Positions 1 through 27,000 of a stretch of 64,000 nucleotides of DNA are shown here, one piece after another. The notes beneath the pieces are model-generated. The model ran no database searches. It was not told the DNA's origin and saw nothing but the letters and a program-made list of their open reading frames with translations. The stretch is from Blastocystis sp. Blastoise (taxonomy: Eukaryota; Sar; Bigyra; Opalinata; Blastocystidae). Positions within the stretch are counted from its first letter, which is position 1. Each line of letters opens with the position of its first letter. A program made the position numbers and the translations under genes. The DNA lies in assembly GCA_039096225.1 (NCBI GenBank), contig JBBPEB010000029.1:620001-684000 (forward strand), written 5' to 3'.

Positions 1-18
1 ATATAAATAGAAATAATA

Positions 19-467
19 TTAAATACTTTTATGTTGAATATTTATAGAAATTAAACCTTTCTTTATTAATTCTACTTTATGAGGGAAACAACAAATAGTA
101 TCATCTATATAATAAACAACGAATAATTATTATAACTAATTAGTATATATTTTCTAAATAATATATAGGCAACAAAAATATATATACATATATATATATA
201 CCGAATCCACTTATATGAATTGAATATGTAGAGACTATATCATCTAAAAATAAACAAATTTCTTTTTTTATATTCCAGTTGATTTCATGTAAATGAATAG
301 TATCAATTATTGAGAGTAATTGTTTTGGAAACAAATATTCATAGTCATCTATATATATTATATTATATATATATATATATATATTACTTATAGAAATCGT
401 TGCACTATAGTTGATGACATGTAATTTTGGAAAATATTCGTTATTTATTAAAGATAATGGAAATGAA

Positions 468-507
<40 letters not shown>

Positions 508-2262
508 TACTATTATAATCATTGTAAATAATTTCAGTAACATTAGGAAATACATGCGTTGTCATCATGTTTATAAATTCATTTTTATCAAATAATTCAT
601 TCCATGCTGATACTATATATATATCAATATTATTCTTCATAATACAATTACTACTATATACTCATGTAACATTTAATTTTGTAATAGAATCAAAAACACA
701 TTCTTCAAATGCTTTCATAATAGGTATTATCAAATATCTTGTTCTTATACAATCTATAATAAATACATACTTATTTTCTGATAAGATATATATATATTAT
801 TTATTTACATGGAGTGAAATTTGTACTTGAAAAATGATAATATGAAGGAAAACGTAATAATTGAGATAAACCACAATTTGAATCACTTGAAACATCACTT
901 ATATATTATTATTATAATTATAATTATTATTATTAATAATACGTAAAAATATTCTATTAATTAAATATTAATACATACGACAATATTATATCACTCGTTT
1001 TATCTATATTCAACAATAATATAGATAAACAATAATATATATATATTTTATAAAAAAGATAAATATACTATCATATTGAATAGTAACTATATCTTGTAAT
1101 TTATAATCACAAGTATTTTGACTCTTTTCAATTTGAGAATAATCATTTATGTAAATAGCTTCTTTAATACAATCATATAATTTAGGTAATATATTTTTTT
1201 GTTTTCTTTCATTATAAGAATCAAGTATTTTTTTTGAATAATCACATTTATTGATCTCTTAAATAGAGATTTCATTATATCGCTTTATTTCAGATTTCGT
1301 ATAATTATCATTCTTTTTATTGTTTTCTTTATAAGGAGAATACTGGCAGAATTGAATATATTCATTCATGTATTCATTTGTATTTGGATTCAATAATATG
1401 TCATTATTTACATATTCTGTTGTTACTATATTTATTATATATAGTTTTTAGATATATAGGTTTTACATTTATATTATATATATATATACCAATGACTTTT
1501 AATTTATTTAAAAATGGAAATAATTGTTTAATACAAGAAGGATATATATATTCTGATGGAATATTATGTGAATATTGATCTATATGTATATGTATATATA
1601 TAATAAATCAATATCTGTTATGTTGATCATTTTTAGAAGAAGCGAATAATATGATAATTTTTCTTTTCGTTGTGGCGTTATTAATCCTAAAAAAACATAT
1701 ATATATATTATATTTATTATTATTCATAAATATTATATTAAATATATATATATATAAACATAAAAAATAAACCTTCTATTGCCAGTTTTTTTTTATCTGA
1801 ATTAAATAATTCCATAGGCATAATTATAGAAACACCACTACTCTGTGATATATTATAATTATTTTCTTTTAAATAATTAAAGAATAATTCTTTAACATGA
1901 AATAATAAATCACTTTGAATTATGTTATCAATCGTAACTGAGTATTCAACAAGTGTTTCATATATATCATAGCTATCTTTTAAATTTAATGAAAAAATAT
2001 CTATATTATCTTCCATTAAGAATTGAATCACTTTTTCCATATGAAAAGGAAGCATATCTATATAATAACTACCATCATCATATTTCTCAGAGTGTCCAAT
2101 AATATCGTGAAAGGGAAATTGGTGATATTTCTCAATAAATTCTTTTGAAATCCATAATTGCGTCTCATCTTGGAATGTAAATAAATCTATAAGAAAATAA
2201 ATATTTTTTAATAATATTCAAATACACTTATCCTCAGTTTTCAAATTTTCAACGCCAGACAT
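19..2262 (-). pseudogene. BTB/T1-like + leucine-rich repeat protein, probably degraded
   Basis: Exon 1 starts at the ATG at 2262 (MSGVENLKTEDKY) and splices in phase to a domain with DETQLWISKEFIEKYH...HDIIGHSEKYDDGSYYID, which has the look of a BTB/potassium-channel T1-like fold. Downstream exons carry leucine-rich repeat-like segments such as VFPNVTEIIYND and YFPKLHVINYS, ending near KKGLISINIQHKSI and TAA at 19-21. The layout resembles the better-preserved neighbour at 3862-8414, so the two are probably paralogues. An in-frame TAA at 1259-1261 interrupts a long open exon, and the junction near 660 cannot be joined in frame with a normal splice site. One insert at 1580-1608 lacks a GT donor. 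I infer a decayed gene or one needing non-canonical processing. Family BTB/LRR proteins are usually scaffolds or ubiquitin-ligase adaptors; the function here is unknown. Confidence 0.45.
1578..1609 (-). other. non-canonical 29-nt insert flanked by GAT repeats
   Basis: Between exon ...MINITDID and QYSHNIPSEYIYP of the first LRR gene lies a 29-bp TA-rich insert. It has no GT at its 5' end. Read as AT...AG, or as an insert between two GAT copies, its removal leaves an uninterrupted reading frame. Confidence 0.5.
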
Positions 2263-3861
2263 CACTTGAATTCAACTATAATGGCAAAATGATCATATAT
2301 TAGTATGCTCAAAAGATAACATTATAAATAAACACTAAATAAATACTCTTTTAATAACTATAATATCTTATAATTATAAACAATCATTGAGATAACAAAG
2401 AATGAAACTTGCAATATTTTTGAAAAACCAAATTTATGAATTAATTTGATTTATGACTGAGTTTAGACATAATTTTCAAGAATTTAATTATTCAGTCATT
2501 TTCAGATAATTTTCATTTTTTTTTAAATAAGAAATTACTAAAGTTACGTTTTTCTAATAAATTATTTCTTTTTATTAAAAAATAAATTCAGTACATGTTT
2601 TTCTCTAAATCTTGAATACTCTTATAATCAGTAATAAGAAAATAAACGGTGATTGTCTCATTTATTGGCCATAATAGAGTATATATTTTTCTTTAGTCCA
2701 TAGTAGTGATATCAGTGTATCTTCAACTATTGAATCACTGCTTATTCTACAAGAATTATCCTATTTTGAAGATAATTGATAAGATTTCCACTTGTCTTCA
2801 TCAATATGCATCTAGAGATCTTTAAGAACAAATCTATTGATTCTCTAGTTATTATCTATGCAGTTAATATGCCAATTTAAGTCCGATTATTATGGTGTGT
2901 CTGATTTCTTCTTCAAATTAGTTTACAAAATAGAATAATGTTCAGATATATTAATACACTTTTCTTGCATGGGATCATTTACTTAAAATATGTAATTTTT
3001 TAATAAAATGATAATTTTGTTGTAGAAACAAATATATATCAAAGATAACTAATGATATAAACTTTAAGTATAATAATAAAAACTGTATATTATGAAAAAC
3101 ACCTTCTTTCTTAATATTATACAATATGAAATCCTTTATATTTAATTATTAATATATATTTAAGAATAAGATAATATTTCTAAGTATGAATATATAAGAG
3201 GAACTCAAACATTCATATATATATTCATTTATATATATATATTCATTTATATATATCATCTTCATATATTTATATCATCTTCAATACTCTCAAAATGTTT
3301 TCATTGATCTATTGTTATTATAATTTATATAATATAAAACATTTTCATATCTTTTGTTATGAATATATTTTTATAATATTGAATAGTATTGCCTTCTCAA
3401 TGCAAGAGGGAATTATCACATGATTATTATCACTACAATTAATGACAAATGCTTTTGTTTTTCAAGTATATTCTAAAGTATTTAGAATAGGTCAACTGTA
3501 GTCTAGGTGAAATTAACCCATTATTAGATATTTTGATGTTTTAAGACAATGATTGGATAAAATATCTTATTTTACCTACTATATATTTAAATAAAGTCTA
3601 AAGTGCCTAATAGTGTAAAAGATAAAAACATTTCAATGTTTTGAAAATAGAAAATATATATTTATATATATTGCTTAGATAATTAGTATAATAATAACGT
3701 TAAAAAACATATTTTAGATATTCTTTAGATAAATAAGTTGAATCATCCACTTTTTATACTATTAATATATAACTAAAGTTTTTCATTTAAAAAAAAATGT
3801 TTTTACAAATTCAAATATTAAATTATGGATAAGTTGTTATATAAAACAGTAATGATATTAT
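2263..3861. other. intergenic, AT-rich, no gene recognised
   Basis: No exon chain with coding character is visible on either strand. A short degenerate tandem of TTCATATATATA/TTCATTTATATA and ATCATCTTCATA units sits at about 3211-3290. Confidence 0.5.
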
Positions 3862-5092
3862 TTAATGAATAGTTAATAAAGGTAAATTGTTGGATAAATC
3901 CATAATTTCTTTTTGATGATGTGTTCCTATATTTATTCCTATATATATATAGTTATTAATAAATAATTCATATATATTATATTATATACGTCTAAAAGAA
4001 TTATATGCATATATATCTTCAAATAAAAACATTATATATATTTATATACGATTTATATATAAATGTGTTAATTGAGGACAACATATAGTTAATAAACTAT
4101 TATATAAATAGAGAAATCCATTTTCACCAATTGAGTTATCATTAATAGACAAAATACGTAGATAATTACAATGATTTGAAAGTAATGAATCAGAAAATAA
4201 CTTTATGCCTTTATATAATAATATATAATAATATATAATAATATATAAATATATATAATAATATATAATAATATATAAATATACCTTTCTCAGACATATT
4301 GATATCTATAATAAGCACAAAGGATTATATATATGAATAATAAATATAAATATATACTATTCATAGTGAGTTCTTGTAATTTCATATTATATGTATTTAT
4401 ATATAATGATAATGATTCAATTCCTTCATCACCAATAGGATTATCTATATATATATATAACAAATAAATATATATATATATGAATATGCCTAATATAAAT
4501 TATACTGTCTATTTTAATAATACGTAAAAAAGAGAATGTGGAAACTAATAATGTTTCAGAAGGTTGTCTATATAGAATAGTATCAAGATTGAAAGACTCT
4601 GAAAATAGGGGAGAGAACGACTCTGAAGAAATGGTCAATAATTCTATATTATTAATAGATGTTAAAATATATATGATAAATAAGAATAAAAGAAGAAAAA
4701 TAATGATTATTATGTATATTCATACGTTCATTAGGACTATTTCCATGATTATTTTTATTCTCTTCCGCAATTTGTGCAGGATTATTCTGTATATAAAATA
4801 ACTTTTGAAAAAAAGAACAAGAACAATTCGTTTCTATTATATATTGTTATATATAGTTATTTATAGTTATATATTGTTATATATTGCTATATATAGCAAT
4901 AAATAATTATTTATAATTATAAATATAGTTATATATAGTTATTTATATAGCTATATACACTTACTGTTAAGTAGAATACTCTGATTCGTTTTACTCCACG
5001 TGCTTTCATAGATCCTGACCAGAAGAGCGTCATCATCTTTTATAAAATTATTTTCTAAATAAATATGTTTTGTTTCATAACTCTATATTATA

Positions 5093-5144
<52 letters not shown>

Positions 5145-5387
5145 ACCAGATAAATCTAGGTTTGTTAATGATAAAATAGGATTATCATTTATATATAATA
5201 ATGATTTACTTGTAATACCAGTATCTATATGTTTTTTATATTATTATTATTACAACTACTTATATATATACTTGTTAAATTGAGATTTAAAAGAGATATT
5301 GATGAATGTATAATTGATGATATTATTAATATACATCCTTGATCACTTATAGTATTATCTATAACAAAAATGTTATAATATTATAGA

Positions 5388-5423
<36 letters not shown>

Positions 5424-6618
5424 CATGCTAAAGATAATGACTGAAGATTAGTCACGTGACCGCTTAATATAACAGAACATAATGCTTCGCAACCAAGAAA
5501 AGTTATGTTTCCACCTATATATATAATATAATTATTATATAATATATAATATATAATATATATATATATACCTCGAAAATCAAGTATTCTTAAATGTACA
5601 GAATTATAATTTATAAACATTTTCTTTAATAATAAACAACCAGAATTTCCAATATAGGTATCTAAATATATACATATATATATAATATATGTATACTAGT
5701 TATATTAAGATCTACAGGATTTACATTTGAAAGAGAAATAGCGGTAAAATAGCCCGCTAAACCTTTTGAACCAATCCGATTTCCTATATATATATATAAT
5801 ATTATTAATTATTTATTAACTAGTGAAGATCGACTTATATATATATACCTTCTAAATTAATTTCTTGAATGTGTTTATATTTATTGATATAAAAATATGA
5901 TAATAATGGAAGAAGACTTTTTGTATTCAATTTATTTTCTAAAATGCAATATATATATATATAAACTATTTACTAGATAAATTTAGTTTCTCCAAAGAAC
6001 ACAAATGGTTTCTCTGTATACATGTTGAAAGCATTCCAATTCCAACAGGACCAATACTACAATCTATATATATATAGATAATTAATAATAATTATATTAT
6101 ATATATATAATTAATAATTATAAATATTATATTATATATAAATTTTAAAAAATATTATTCTATATATATATATAATATTCTATATATACTTTGCATATCT
6201 AGAGTAATTATTTTATCATAAATATCATTTTCAAGTGATTCAAATATATAACTAGATCCTTCTTCACCTAATAGATTATCTATATATATAATAAATATAA
6301 ATATAATAATTTATTATTTATTATATATATATATATACTTGATAGATAAAGATGTTTTAGAGAAATCAGTTGATCTGAGTCTAATGCTGAAGAAAAATTC
6401 AGACAAGAAATAGATGTCATTTCTATATCTATTTATATATATAATGATAAATTGAAAAATATATAAATAAAAAAAAATTAATAATCTATATAATAAATTA
6501 ATTAGCAAACATTATATATATATATATACTATTCATAGAAAGAGTTAATAAAGTTTTAAATGTACCCATTTGTATATATTCCGATAAGATATCTATTCCT
6601 TTATCACCTATTGGGTTA

Positions 6619-6653
<35 letters not shown>

Positions 6654-7447
6654 ACATAAATAATAATAAATTTAAAAAATCTCAAAATATATCTATGATA
6701 ATTATTATACATACTATCTATATAAAAATGGAGAATATTATTATTACATTCTTGTGTTTTCTTATTATATAAACCATGAAGAAGAAGAGATAATGTATTC
6801 GAGTTGATATTACAATCTATATATAGATAATATATTTAATATATATTATATACTTTTTAAAGATAAAGTAGTTATCTTCATAAATTTTTGTGTTTCGAAA
6901 CACATAGACAATTGAATCATACATTTTTTATATATAAATAAATCTATATATATATAAATTTTTGTATATATAAATGAATCTATATATAAGTCTTTATATA
7001 TAATATAAAAATAAACTACATATTTATAGAATACCATTAAAATTAAGAGTAATTAAATTATTATGTAGAAAAGTTGTATTATTAGTATATAAACTTGATG
7101 TATATAACGATATATATTTATATAACGCTTCTTCACCTACAGGATTTCCTTTATATATAAATATAGATATAAAACAAATAAAATGTACCACTAAAATTTA
7201 TTTTTGTTTGTATATTTAGAATTCCCGTGAAAATAAGATTTGTTATTATATTGAGACAGCCACTATGAAAATGGCAAACTATATATATAAGAAATAAAGA
7301 AAATATTATTATAAAAATAATAAATATAATTAATATAATTAATATAATAAATACACGAAATATCGATTTCTTGAATGTTTTTCAATACTTTCATTTCAAT
7401 ATAATTTAATAACAATATACAACCAGAGTCACACAAAGCAGTATCTA

Positions 7448-7529
<82 letters not shown>

Positions 7530-8414
7530 TCTCAGATAATAATAATAATATAATTATTATATATATTACTAGATAGTTCTATTCTTTTAAGTGGATAATT
7601 TCCTGAAAATTTAAATGTTTTTAAAATACTTTGAACGCCCAAAGGAGAAAAATAATTATCTAAAAATGAAAAGGAATCAGAAACTATATATATTTCTATA
7701 TAAATATACATGATAAATTTAATCTTTGAAGAGATATATTTTCAATTTCTAATATACTACATAAATCTATTAAGCAATCATCATCCAGAGAACAATCTAC
7801 AAATAAAAATGTAAAGAATAAAATTATAATCAAACAAAAAATTACTTTTTAATGTGATATCAACAATATTAGTACATTCAATACTCTGTATAGCATGACT
7901 TATCATAGAAATCATTACATGAGAAAGAGATATATCTATAAAAATTAATAAAACTATCCATAAATAATTATATACTTATATAATTGATAGAAATAGATTG
8001 AGAGAAGAATAGATCTATTACAGGTGACTCAACCATACTATCTGTGCATAGAATTGTTCCTTGAGTTTTTCGAATCATGGATACTAATTGTTCAAATTGA
8101 TGAAATAATTTACATGTTGACCAAATCTTGGTGTTTTCTATATTATAGAATAATAGATCATCATATAATTGAAGACACTCATTATATGTGAACGAAGAAG
8201 GAAATTCAAAGTTGTTTTTTAATATAGATATAATCATATCAAATCCATCTTCTTTATAATCTATATGAATACATCCATTTGAATCTAATTTATCTTTATC
8301 ATTAGCTAATGTCAGTAGTAAAGATTGTTCATATCGCTTTATATATCTGTATTGAATGCTATATCGTTCTTTGGAGCTGCTGAAAACAAAAAATATATAA
8401 TCTGAATCTTGCAT
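3862..8414 (-). CDS. BTB/T1-like + leucine-rich repeat (RNI-type) protein
   Basis: The start is the ATG at 8412-8414. The first about 148 residues (MQDSDYIFFVFSSSKERYSIQYRYIKRYEQ...) resemble a T1/BTB-type domain, with the FSSSKERYSIQYRYIKRY / IHIDYKEDGFDMIISIL pattern. A long chain of short exons follows, each about one RNI-type leucine-rich repeat, starting just after the acceptor with variants of D/G-N-P-I-G-D-E-G (near 4440, 5780, 6270, 6615 and 7140 on the + strand). The last exons read SLLSNHCNYLRILSINDNSIGENG and end at TAA 3862-3864. Repeat length and intron phase are nearly constant, so the array can grow or shrink by whole exons. Proteins of this type usually act as protein-binding scaffolds; the partner is unknown. 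Individual exon borders in the middle are approximate. Confidence 0.7.
5098..5142. repeat. (TA)n microsatellite in LRR intron
   Basis: Uninterrupted TA dinucleotide tract inside an intron of the minus-strand LRR gene. Confidence 0.9.
7447..7540. repeat. (AAT)n tract with ATCTCAGAT interruption
   Basis: AAT trinucleotide tract in an intron of the LRR gene. It is broken at 7526-7537 by AATATCTCAGAT, the reverse complement of the ATCTGAGATATT interruption found in other tracts of the window. Confidence 0.9.
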
Positions 8415-8869
8415 TAATTTATTTCTTTGTTTTTATTCATTTTTCAACACAAAATTATTGTTTAAAATATGCGCATTTTGTTGAACTAATAAATAAGTTT
8501 GTGATCATGAATCCTTGTAAATAAATAATAAGTAATAAAAGTTGTAAATAACAAATTGTTAAAGAATATATAATTATATACAAAAAAAACTCATAAGATA
8601 TCAAAAGGCAATTTCATACACAAAATTTAAATAGCAAGTTATTATAAAATTATTTAAAAAAAGAAAAAGTCATCATAATACTAGAAAAAAAAGATAAAAA
8701 AAAATTAAATTTAAATTTAAAAAAACAATACAAAAGAATAAAAGTATTTTTAAAAATTTAAAAAAAATTGTAGAAAGTTTAAAAAAGTAAATTACATCAA
8801 TGAAGCAATAAATATATTTATAAAATAAAAAATAATACATAATTAGTATATATATATATATATATTGTA

Positions 8870-16718
<7,849 letters not shown>

Positions 16719-17426
16719 GAATAATAAGAAAAATCAATCAGATCAATGAGATAGAATTTAAAAGAGTAGCGAAACAATCATTAAAAATGAAAATAAAATA
16801 GATGAGTCTCTTGTTAATAAGATCAATATAAAATTAGTGAATTTATCAATAAAAGTCTTGTAAAATAGGCTCTTATTATTAAAAAATATATTGTTTCTTT
16901 TTTTACGAAAAAAGAAAAAAATTATAATCAAGATTATATTCGGTTAGTTTCGGGAAACACACAAATAATCATGAAATAATTTATTTATAGAAAAACTACC
17001 TGTCATTTGTCCAATCAATACGATACAAATGAGGAAAACCAAAACAAAAAAAAATTAAGAATCAAAAGAACTCAATTAAATTTTTTAAATTTATAGTCTA
17101 CTCCAGGGTCAAAAATAGTATATATAATATGTTTTGTTTTCTACAATAGAATTCTATCAAGATAATAGAGTTGTAAGAAGTATGAATAGTTTATGAATAA
17201 GAAGATTAGTAATTACACTCACTTCAAGTAGTATTTCTGTTAATTTGAATCTTCAAACAAATAAAAGAAATACATTTAGATTAAAGTAACAATAACAATT
17301 AAAGATATTGAAAGATTACAAAAGAAAAACTAATGATTTCTTATGTAAAAAAAAACATGACATGTATAATAATTGTTATATATAAAAGATATTAATTATG
17401 AATATATATATATATATATATATTGT
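16719..17426. other. intergenic between divergently unrelated minus-strand genes
   Basis: No coding exon recognised. It should contain the promoter of the ankyrin-FYVE gene and the 3' end of the prolyl-tRNA synthetase gene; no motif stands out. Confidence 0.5.
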
Positions 17427-20302
<2,876 letters not shown>

Positions 20303-21285
20303 TTTTATACTTTAACTTGAGATTAAAGAATTTAAGCAGATAGAAAGTTCAAAAACAAACTGTGGTCATTCCTTGACACAAAAATTAAAGCAAATGAAAG
20401 GCTTGTCATTCCCATTATATACCGATAATCGTGGGTTTTCTTATCATTCCACAGGAAATATACCAAATTACGTTATTTTTTCATTCATTTTTTGTACACA
20501 ATTACATAAATTCATTTTTAGCTCTTTATGTTCATATTATCGAATATATATGAATAGTAAATATATAAAACAAGTATGAGCTTGATATAGGACCAGAATT
20601 ATAGAAATTCTGTGTATGAAATGGTTGTTGGTTTCTTTTTTATTCGTGTATAATAATTATAAAATGATTTCCTGATTTAATAAATGCTAGAAATATATAG
20701 AAATTAAATAAAAATGACTTTTAAAGCAATTAATTTTTCTTTTCACTCAATTATGTTTATTGAAGATGATGAGAATAGCTTGTTGATTATGCTTAACTTC
20801 GTAATGATTGTTTTACATGATGTAATCACCGATATATATAATTACAAATGGAGATTCACCAAAATAGTCAAAGTGGAACGTTTTCAGCTAAATGAATATC
20901 CTTAGATATATCTAGATTTCATCATATTACACTTTAATAAATAAATCATAAGCATTTAACATTTTTTTCTGCAAAAAAAATAACTAATTATTTTTATCAA
21001 TTATTATTTATTATCAATCCTAATCAATATTAATTAGTGAAAATCACAGATTATTTTTTCAAGGATATATTTTTTTATTTCTTTTTTTTTTTTTACTTTT
21101 AAAAAGGATAACAAATAAATAAAAATAAAATTAAAACGATCCCTCTTCTTAATAATTGGTTGAACAATTTTTTCCCACTTTGTTCATAAATATCTTTTAA
21201 TCCTTTTTTGTTTTAAATATATCTTAGATTATCATTAATAGATTTCATTTCATTATATATATTATCATTCAAATATTCTTGTGTG
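20303..21285. other. intergenic between divergent proS and kinase genes
   Basis: Two short open frames (20373-20579 and 20714-20905) show no recognisable similarity. The region should hold both promoters; I see no distinct element. Confidence 0.5.
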
Positions 21286-23402
<2,117 letters not shown>

Positions 23403-24015
23403 CCATTGTATTCTACTTTTGAGTACTCATTCATTATATTTAAGCTATGTCTTTACTATACATACTTTAATCTAAATATTCAAGACTAGAAATTTGATCA
23501 TATACAAAATTGACTCTTTTAAAAATATTATTTGTTAGGGGACGACTGTTTCTCAGTTAAAACCATAATCTATATTCTTTTTCAACAATAATCATAATCT
23601 ACAATGATTTAAACAACATCTAATCACAAAAAAAAAATAAATTGAAGACATAAATTTAAAAAAAACAGTTTTGTTACATATCATCAAGTCTCTACTAATA
23701 TTCATTACATTTCTGACCACCTTTCATACATATTTTTATCATCAAAAAAATATCGTTATCAAAAAAGTATATTTAATCACAAAATTTCAGCACTTTTGAC
23801 ACTAATATATTACTGTAATTCTATCTAACATAAAATACATCAAATATATCTAAAAATACCATTAGAAGCAAACACAAAACAATCACCAGAAAAAGCAACA
23901 TTAAGTAAATCTGAATATGTCTGGATTTTTGTTTTAAATTTTTCCACATTTTCCAAAAACCATTAACTCTTTCAAATACGCAAACTCTTATCTATTCTAA
24001 AGAGATTCGTACGTA
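23403..24015. other. intergenic, no gene recognised
   Basis: AT-rich spacer between two plus-strand genes with no coding exon chain. Confidence 0.5.
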
Positions 24016-27000
24016 ATGTCTTTGATTGCTCTTCTACTATTTCTTATCAAATGTATCTTTCTTCTTATAAACACCATTAATGAAATTTTGTAGTACTCTA
24101 TGTGAATAGTCAAGAAGAAAGCTTATCAACACTTAGGATATCTCGGTCTTATTATATGGATAGTTATAAAGAGAATCTTTATTTGTACCGTCAGAATCAT
24201 TCCGAGATTATTCTTATTGATTCTTTTATTGGAAGAAAATCTATATCATCTACAGAGAATCGAACCTATTCTGTTGTCCCTGGAATATATAGAATACAAG
24301 CAACTGATAAGTATATATTATTTATGTGATTATTTTTTTTTAGAATCTGTTTACGTATTATTTTTTTTTTTTTTTTTTTTGAGATTCCATTTGATTAATC
24401 CAAATATATATGTAGTCAGGGTTATGGATGGTATTTCGGTTCTTTTTTTGAAGTTTTCCTCGACGATCAATTGCTTTTATCAGATCGTTTAGATGAAGGA
24501 TCTACCAAAGAATGGCTTATTAACAGTATAGAGTTGTTTTTTTTTTTTATTATTAGATTTATTCTTATTATTTTTTTATTTATTTATTATATATTGTATT
24601 ATTTTTTTATATTATTTTATATTATTCTTTTTAATATATTTATTTTTTTATAATACATTATTTATTATATATTTACTAATATTTTATAATAAAATATATA
24701 TTATCATAGTTTATTTAAAATCATCTCTTGCAAATAAATATTCATATATATATATATATAGCTAAATACTTTGTAGCACCCAATTCTACTTGGCGATATA
24801 CAAATATTGCACAATATAATAATCATTGGTATTTACCTTCATATTCAGATCATTCATGGGCTACGTATTCCCATGGGAATTTCCCAGATATTAGTTCAAT
24901 TAGTCGATATTATCGTACTTCATTTATATATACAGAAGAAGATATGAAAGATGTTTTTATTATTAAATTGAATACATTTATTAAAGAAGGAATTATTATT
25001 TATATAAATGGAAAAGAAATTATACGATATAATATGAATAAAGATCAAGTTATAACTCCTACTAATTATGCAATTATAGAAGATAATTATTATCATTCTT
25101 TAGTTTACTCTATTCCTATATCTATATTAGAATTAAATAATAATAATGAAATCACTATAGCTATAGAAATTCATACTGCTAAACATGTGTCTATAGCAAC
25201 TGATTTATTTAACTTCTCTTTTCTTCCTCTTCAAGGTATAAAAGTTCCTCAATTTATTGATTCATCTCCTATAGTATTTTCAGGTATGTGTACTTCTCCT
25301 TTATATATAATGGATCATAATATAAAATCAGAATGGATATGTACAGAAGGAACATCATGCTCACTTGAATTTCATATGCCTGATTATCATTTTGATTTTA
25401 TTCAACAAATTGAAATTATTTCTAGTTCTTCAATAGATCTTATACCTTTAAATTTATTAATTCAAGCATCTATTGATGATTGTGTTACATTATCTCCACT
25501 TTTATATATACCTAATGAATATATTTATGATTATAATCGTATTCAACTATTTAATATTACTACAACTACTGAATATTATAACTGTATATCGATTCAAATA
25601 ATTAGTTCTAAATCAAATGAAGTAAGTATTTCTGAAATTCATTTCTATGCTACTTCTATTATTTATGATGAAGAACTTAAATATAATAAAAAACAATCAT
25701 TATGGCCAATTAGTCACAACATATTACTTTATCCTCTTCTTGCTGAAATGAATCATTTTGTTATTATGGATAAAACATTACCCAATGGATTAACTCTTGA
25801 AGAAACATCAGGAATAATCACGGGAAAGGTGAAATTCGGTTGGTCTGGAAGTATATATCTTTGTGGAACATTTATTCCTACTTCTTCTGAAAAATGTATT
25901 ACTTTAGAAATAAAAATTGAAGATTGTATGGATTCATTAGTATCTTCTCTATTTATTACTAAAAATAGTGATTCAACTATTCTTAGTAATGAACGTGTTT
26001 CTATATATACTTCAGATGGTGAATTAGTTTATTCTATACAAAGTAATTATAATAAACCATCTTCTCATCAATTATGTCTTTATAAATCTACATATTATAT
26101 ACTCTTAGAATCTCTATATACTACAGAATGGGGATTAGATAGTTCTCTATATATAGAAAAGAAAACTCCTCATGGATCTATTCCTATACTTAAAACGTCA
26201 CTAATAGGTATACCTTCTAAAGTGATTCCTTTATATTTAAATGAATTAATTAGTGTAAATGATGAAAATACTTTATGTTTTTATACAGTAAAAACAATTC
26301 CTCCTTTTTGGTATTACCCTGAATATAAAATTGATGAAAATTGGAATTATTGTTATGATCAAAATAATATAATTTTACCTGCAACTTGTATTCATCTATT
26401 TCGTAATACATTTAAAATTGATAATATGAATGAATTTTCTTCTGTAGAAATACGATATAATGGACCTAAAGCTATGATTCTATATGTAAATAAAAAAAAA
26501 AGTTATAAGTAATTGTTTAGATGATGATGTTATAAATGAAAATAGTCAATCTATATGTTCTCAAGATACATTATATGAACGATATATTACTTTAAATATG
26601 ACATATTTTTATGTATCTAAAAATAACTTAATGGCTATTGCTTTTATTTATCATCCTGATGATTCTTCTCATTTTAATATATCTTCATGGTTCTCTGTTG
26701 TTTTAATACCTTCGACTGAAGATTATTCACGTGTTTGGGGAATTAATATAGAGGGTAAATCAGATTCAAATCATACTGAAGAGAATTTATTAGATTATAA
26801 ACGTAGTACTTATTGGACCTATAATTATCATAGTTTAGAAGAAATGTCTACTATATTAATATATACATTAATACCTAATGAACATACAGAAGTTTTGAAT
26901 CATTATTGTATTATTAATAATCCATTATATAAAGAATGGGATCCTATATCATGGTATATATATGGTTGTATTGATAAAGATTCTTGTGAAGTATTATCGT

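Noticed and set aside
6889-6904. 16-bp perfect palindrome TGTGTTTCGAAACACA
   Set aside because: It lies inside a coding LRR exon and similar short palindromes occur elsewhere by chance; no regulatory context.
20373-20905. Two small open frames between proS and the kinase
   Set aside because: No domain, signal or splice context; length is near what AT-rich spacer gives by chance.
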